Shown here piece after piece: positions 59,555-64,000 of a DNA stretch of 64,000 nt. The DNA comes from Erpobdella octoculata (taxonomy: Eukaryota > Annelida > Clitellata > Hirudinida > Erpobdellidae), in assembly GCA_963978895.1 (NCBI GenBank), contig OZ022247.1, positions 13,642,972 to 13,706,971 on the forward strand, given 5' to 3'. Both the position numbers and the translations under genes were made by a program. The notes under the pieces were generated by a model. It saw only the letters and a program-made list of their open reading frames with translations, was not told the origin of the DNA and did not search any database. Each line of letters begins with the position of its first letter. Position 1 is the stretch's first letter.

Positions 59555-61096
59555 CTAGCAGTGCCCAAAGCGGCTTCGCTCGCATGAAATTAGAGAATTT
59601 GAACCGTGCATCCATAGGTGTCGGCTCGGCCCGTCGACAACTTGGCCCAGCCCGTTTCAAAATCAAAATTCCTGGCCCGGCACGGCCCGTCTAATTTGGG
59701 CCCGGCCCGTTTTTACAGGCCTAGAAATTCTATATACTTGATGAAAAACTTCGGCCCGTCCCACCTTGACTTCAGGTTTGGCCCGGCCCATCTGAAGATC
59801 CTAAAATCACTAAAATGTCTATATGCTTAGTAAAAAACCTCGGCCCGTACCACCTTGATTTAAGGTTTAGCCTGGCCCGTAAAAAGACCCTAAAATAACG
59901 GCTTGGCCCGACCGGTGATAAACTGGACTCAGCTACTTTTAACCGGCACAAAACCTCAAAATACTAAGTTTTACATCTGTAATGCTTTCAGTTGTTGAGT
60001 AGCAGTTATTTTAAAATCAAATAACCCTTATTTTGACCCCACATTTGAAGTCATATACACGTATATCTTTTTTTTTAGTAGAACCACGAGGCATCCTGAT
60101 GACGATGATGATGATGATGTTGTCGATTTCGGCGAACTGACACCGACCAGCTTGTCCTCGGCCACGAAGAAAATCTTTCTCACTCTAAAATGTGACTCTT
60201 CTAATTTCGTTCTCTATATTAAGTATATGCTAAGTATTAATTTTTACATCTGTAGAATTTCAGTTGTTGAGTAGCAGTTACTTTAAAAACCAAATAACCC
60301 TATTTTCCACCCCACATTTGAAGTCCTGGAAACCAAATTTTCAAAAAATGGTGAAACACGTATATCATTATTTTTAGAGTAGAAGCTAAATACTAATTTT
60401 TATTTTTGTAGCATTCACAGTTTTTGAGTAGCAGCTACTTTAAAAACCATGTAATCCTATTGTCCACCCCACATTTAAGGTCCTGGAAACCAAATTTGTA
60501 AAAAATGGTGAAACACGTATATCTTTATTTTTAGAATAGAAACTAAATACTAATTTTTACATCTGTGGTATTTACAGTTTTTGAGTAGCAGTTACTTTAA
60601 AAAACAAATAACCCTATTTTCCACCCCACATTTGAAGTCCTGGAAACCAAATTTTCAAAAAATGCTAAAACACGTATTTCAATATTTTTGGAGTAAAAAC
60701 TAAATACTAATTTTTATTCCTGTAGCATTCACAGTTTTTGAGTAGCAGCTACTTTAAAAACCAAATAACCCAATTTTCCAACCCACATTTGAGGTGCGGG
60801 AAACCGAATTTTCAAAAAATGGTGAAACACGTATTTTTTTATTTTTCAAGAAGAATCCATATACCAAATTTCATAATCTCCTCATTTTTGTTTTTCGAGA
60901 TATACATTGTTTTAGAAAAAACTTTGTTTTCCAGTTTCTTCCCCTCAGGAGCAAAATTTTCAAAAATCCTTTCTTAGTGGATGCTTACGCAATAAAAGTA
61001 ATATAAGTTCCAAATTTCACGTTCCTAGGATGAGGCGTTTGAGCTCGGCGTTGATTATCAGTCAGTCAGTCAGTCAGTCAGTCAGGACATGTTCTT
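59555..61096 (-). mobile_element. Helitron-like element, family B, minus strand
   Basis: 3' end at 59555-59558 (CTAG, with A at 59554, so CTAG|T) preceded on the minus strand by AGCGAAGCCGCTTTGGGCAC. Then GGGCCGGGC-type subterminal repeats, six or so tandem monomers, and the 5' block with CTGACTGACTGA and GAACATGTCC near 61085. The usual TCTATATATATAAAA start is absent; sequence changes at about 61096. One stretch (60080-60226) is foreign to the repeat. Confidence 0.75.
60080..60226 (+). other. foreign open-frame insert in the Helitron monomer array
   Basis: About 147 bp with no match to other monomers, in an open frame reading TTRHPDDDDDDVVDFGELTP and then SSATKKIFLTLKCDSSNF. It is preceded by a long T tract and AG (60062-60078), like an intron acceptor. 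Source gene not recognised. It could be a captured host exon or another repeat's fragment. Confidence 0.35.
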
Positions 61097-61614
61097 CCCA
61101 ATGCTTTTATCTACTCGTCGTCTCTGTTTGTTTCTCTGTCTGTTTCAAATCTTGCAATCAATTTTTGATCACTTCCTGATGATAGATTTTTTTCAAATTT
61201 TGCATACATGCTCAAAATAGAAGACAATGCAATATTCAATTATTAGTTTTACAATAAACAAGAAACAGCAAATTGAATAAAATTTTTCTCATGGGAAGCT
61301 AGCTAAGTTGTTTATTTAACATGTCTGGAAGTTTGCCAAGGGAATTGTGAAGCTAGTCAAGTAAAGCGGTTTGTTTATTCAACTCAACATTAGGTGCTTG
61401 GACTGGCTTGGAGACCTAGTTTTCTATGAATAAATAGAGAGTAAGCTTTTTATGATAATCAGCTAAGGAATTTGTCAATTATCATTATCCTGGTTGGGCA
61501 GATTAAAATTAAGATTAAAAGATTGATTGCAAAATTTGTGTTTTAATTACATATAATCATATAAAAGCATTGGGTTTTAAAAATTCGTTTTTAATTTACT
61601 TGTTTTATATATAT

Positions 61615-61729
61615 AGATGTATGTATGTATGTATGTATGTATGTATGTATGTATGTATGTATGTATGTATGTATGTATGTATGTATGTATGTATGTATGT
61701 ATGTATGTATGTATGTATGTATGTATGTA
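61615..61729. repeat. (ATGT)n microsatellite
   Basis: Almost perfect run of about 28 units of GTAT/ATGT. Confidence 0.97.
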
Positions 61730-61736
61730 GAATCGG

Positions 61737-62377
61737 ATCTAGGGGGGGGAACTGAGAGCGAAAAAATGAGCGGGAAAGCGACAGGGAACGGATAACGACC
61801 TGGAGCGGGGACGCAAGCGGGAAGGAAACGGGAGCGAAAAAGAAATGCATTAGGTAAACTTCTAAAAACCCCGGGTAATATGTATGTATGTATGTATGTC
61901 CTTTATGCATTGCTACACCATTCATCCGATCCTAATTAAATTTTCACACAACTTTGAGAGTCAAGGGGAATCAAATATAGAGAAAAAAAATTTGAAATCC
62001 ATCTCAAAAGAGCGGAGTGGAGCGGGTGAGCGAGAGGGGCTATATATATATATATATATACATACATAAATGAACGGAAACGGGAAGCCAACTGAGAGTG
62101 AAAGATCGAGCGGGAAAGGGAACGCGACCGAGAAAGCGACCGGGAACGGGAAAGCAACCGGGAGCGGAAAAGCGACCGAGAGAGGAAAAGTGACCTGGAG
62201 CGGGAAAGCAACCCGGAACGGGAAAGCGTCTGGGAGCGGAAAAACGGCCTGGAGCAAAAAATCGACCGGGAAAGCGACCCGGAGCGGGAAAACAAGCGAG
62301 GAAGGAAACGGGAGCGAGAGAGACAAGCATTAGAAAAACCTTTAAAAACCCCGGGCAACGCAGGATACCACCGCTAG
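61737..62377 (+). mobile_element. composite of family A Helitron segments
   Basis: 61740-61880 is a minisatellite part plus a degraded 3' end (AAACTTCTAAAAACCCCGGG). 61880-62040 is a 5' part (ATTGCTACACCATTCATCCG, TTGAGAGTCAAGGGGAATC). 62068-62377 is a second minisatellite part with a good 3' end (AACCCCGGGCAACGCAGGAT, ACCACCGCTAG|T, CTAG at 62374-62377). No RepHel; Lys/Arg/Ser-rich frames are minisatellite translations. Confidence 0.65.
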
Positions 62378-62379
62378 TA

Positions 62380-62398
62380 TATATATATATATATATAT

Positions 62399-62493
<95 letters not shown>

Positions 62494-62522
62494 CCGGGCT
62501 TTTTAGAGGTTTTTCTATCGTT

Positions 62523-62611
<89 letters not shown>
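62380..62611. repeat. (TA)n microsatellites with Helitron 3' fragment
   Basis: TA runs at 62380-62488 and 62545-62611, separated by AAGCCCGGGCTTTTTAGAGG (minus-strand family A 3' end) and a CT run. Confidence 0.9.
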
Positions 62612-62612
<1 letters not shown>

Positions 62613-62944
62613 CTTTCCTGTGTTTCAATTATTTATTTAGTTCTAAATTATGGAAAAAATATCATCGATTTTGTTGGGCTACTTTTCCTCGAACTCTATT
62701 TAATTTCAAAGTGAGTTTCGCTCTTTGTAACTCATTTAATGTGGTCGCTTTCTTTTTCCTTCTGTTTTTTGTTAGCCTAAATTTCAATGTGTTCCATCTA
62801 TCAATAGCTGTATTAATTTATTAACTGAAAACTGATTCAGCCTAGCTCTAATTAAATGTCTCCGTCTAAGCCTAAGTATTTCTGATTTTTAACTCTTCCC
62901 TTTCAACTTTTATAATATTTAATATTTAATTTATTGTTTAACAT
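62612..62944. other. non-coding AT-rich DNA
   Basis: No supported gene. It precedes the hammerhead-like motif and may be part of the same degraded Penelope-like element, but no RT or GIY-YIG motif was found. Confidence 0.35.
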
Positions 62945-62992
62945 AGGGTTCTGAAGATGGCTTTTTATAGCTGAAACTGGCCAGTTAACCCT
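62945..62992 (+). ncRNA. hammerhead-ribozyme-like motif (Penelope-like element type)
   Basis: All core segments of a type I hammerhead occur in order. Stem I 5' strand AGGGTT (62945-62950), core CTGAAGA (62951-62957; fits CUGANGA), stem II GGCT/AGCT with a 6-base loop (62959-62972), core GAAA (62973-62976), a very short stem III CT/AG closed by GGCC (62977-62984), cleavage dinucleotide UU (62985-62986), and stem I 3' strand AACCCT (62987-62992), fully complementary to its partner. Such minimal hammerheads with a tiny stem III are known from Penelope-like retroelements. One unpaired T at 62958 and a G-U closing pair in stem II may weaken activity. Confidence 0.5.
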
Positions 62993-63139
62993 GATCGTTT
63001 TATCATTTAACTATTTTAACCAATAAATTCTTCAATATATGTCTCGTCGTTTCAAATGGATGAAAAGGGCTTTAAAAACTTGCTAAGAAAGATGACTAAT
63101 GTTAAGTGGTCAATTGTGTTTAATAGAGCCTGTTTAAAA

Positions 63140-63140
<1 letters not shown>

Positions 63141-63197
<57 letters not shown>

Positions 63198-63206
63198 TAT
63201 AAATAT

Positions 63207-63266
<60 letters not shown>
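63141..63266. repeat. (TA)n microsatellite
   Basis: Long TA run with a few AAATA interruptions, followed by a GA run (63267-63288). Confidence 0.95.
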
Positions 63267-63288
<22 letters not shown>

Positions 63289-63324
63289 AACGATAGAAAA
63301 ACTTCATAATCTGATTTATATATA

Positions 63325-63405
63325 TATATACTAGCAGGGTGCCCGGCGTTGCCCGGGCTTTTTAGAGGTTTTTCTATCGTTTCTCTCTCTCTATATATAT
63401 ATATA

Positions 63406-63477
<72 letters not shown>

Positions 63478-63480
63478 TTG
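63325..63480 (-). mobile_element. family A Helitron 3' end plus (TA)n
   Basis: CTAGCAGGGTGCCCGGCGTT at 63331 is a minus-strand 3' terminus with GCCCGGGC just inside, then TTTTTAGAGGTTTTTCTATC and TA repeats (63393-63478). The 5' end is not present. Confidence 0.65.
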
Positions 63481-63629
63481 CGAATAAACTGTGGAATCAA
63501 TTTATCTTTGAAACACGCTCCAAGAAACACAACTCGCCATTTGGCAGAAACAACTTTTCGAGCCAAATTCTCGACCTTTCGGCACAAAACTCTCTGTTCG
63601 AGACTACAATTAGCCAAAAACTTTTCCAT
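63481..63629 (-). other. unassigned coding-like fragment
   Basis: Minus strand from 63629: [20 protein letters not shown] and then [20 protein letters not shown], open until the TA repeat. The FL..C....IP-F pattern recalls the region before RT in Penelope-like and related retroelements, but this is weak. Confidence 0.3.
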
Positions 63630-63635
63630 TAAACT

Positions 63636-63956
63636 TTTATTGTCAGACCGACGGCGCAGAGAAGCAAAATTTGGGAAGTTTTTGAAATCAATGTGATTGA
63701 CAAATCAAGAACCAACTGTTTAGTTTGCAATAAAAAATTAAAACAAAGAGGAAGCAATGTGCGCACTTTCGGTAGGAGTGGATTGATTACACATCTGAGA
63801 ACAAGACACCCAGACAATTTTGCTAAATATTCTGGAATCTGTGAAAATGACAAGAAACGAAAAGCAGAAGACGATTTAAAGCTGCTAAAAAAGCAAAAAC
63901 CGTCCTGGGTACCCACCAAAATAGTTTTCGGAAGAATCGGCAAACATACTCGTTGA
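63636..63956 (+). CDS. BED-type zinc-finger fragment (hAT transposase or derived gene)
   Basis: Open frame without an [25 protein letters not shown], then [20 protein letters not shown]. The pattern (Trp, C-x2-C, SGL..HL...H) is a classical BED finger, a DNA-binding module found mostly in hAT transposases. A Lys-rich tail ([16 protein letters not shown]) follows, then a stop at 63954-63956. It may be a first coding exon or a truncated copy. The window ends 44 bp later within GATTAATCGGACCGAA. Confidence 0.55.
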   Translation, partial: FIVRPTAQRSKIWEVFEINVIDKSRTNCLVCNKKLKQRGSNVRTFGRSGLITHLRTRHPDNFAKYSGICENDKKRKAEDDLKLLKKQKPSWVPTKIVFGRIGKHTR

Positions 63957-64000
63957 TGTGAAATTTTTTATATTAGAGATTGCCGATTAATCGGACCGAA

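Overview
This is a 64 kb piece of an AT-rich, intron-rich animal genome. It looks like an invertebrate with cilia or flagella, because the only intact host gene is an axonemal dynein heavy chain, and a degenerate TTAGGG block is present. I cannot name the species from the sequence. Nearly everything else is transposable elements, satellites and microsatellites. No bacterial-type operons, rRNA, CRISPR arrays or convincing functional tRNA genes are present.

Layout. 0.4-3.2 kb: a candidate DNA transposon with diverged terminal inverted repeats, carrying a decayed gene of an uncharacterised family (HAFTGCDS motif plus a C-terminal Cys cluster). 4.5-5.3 kb: a Helitron-like element. 5.7-7.3 kb: the 3' half of a Ty3/gypsy pol. 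7.3-16.2 kb: a roughly 9 kb higher-order satellite bounded on the right by a Helitron 5' terminus, with paired GC-rich palindromes and an interstitial TTAGGG tract. 17.25-19.69 kb: a short-LTR element with a SAP-domain mini-ORF and an unidentified 400-codon ORF. 20.5-58.5 kb: the dynein gene on the minus strand. I could place 38 exons, from the end of AAA2 to the stop codon. All 38 join in one open frame of about 2286 residues, and the C-terminal sequence points to the single-headed inner-arm DNAH3/7/12 class. The 5' part (tail, linker, AAA1, most of AAA2) lies beyond the window or beyond the repeats at 58.6-64 kb.

The dynein introns hold nested elements: Helitrons with A|TC...CTAG|T ends, two hAT elements with 8-bp target duplications (one inside a Helitron), LINE remnants, a pogo/Tigger remnant, tRNA-like SINEs, a long inverted repeat, and a 22-bp minisatellite that copies a splice donor five times. 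The right end (58.6-64 kb) is a thicket of Helitron ends and TA repeats. It also holds a hammerhead-ribozyme-like fold of the kind known from Penelope-like elements and a BED zinc-finger fragment. No element here encodes a RepHel, a complete transposase or a complete pol, so mobile copies would depend on enzymes encoded elsewhere.
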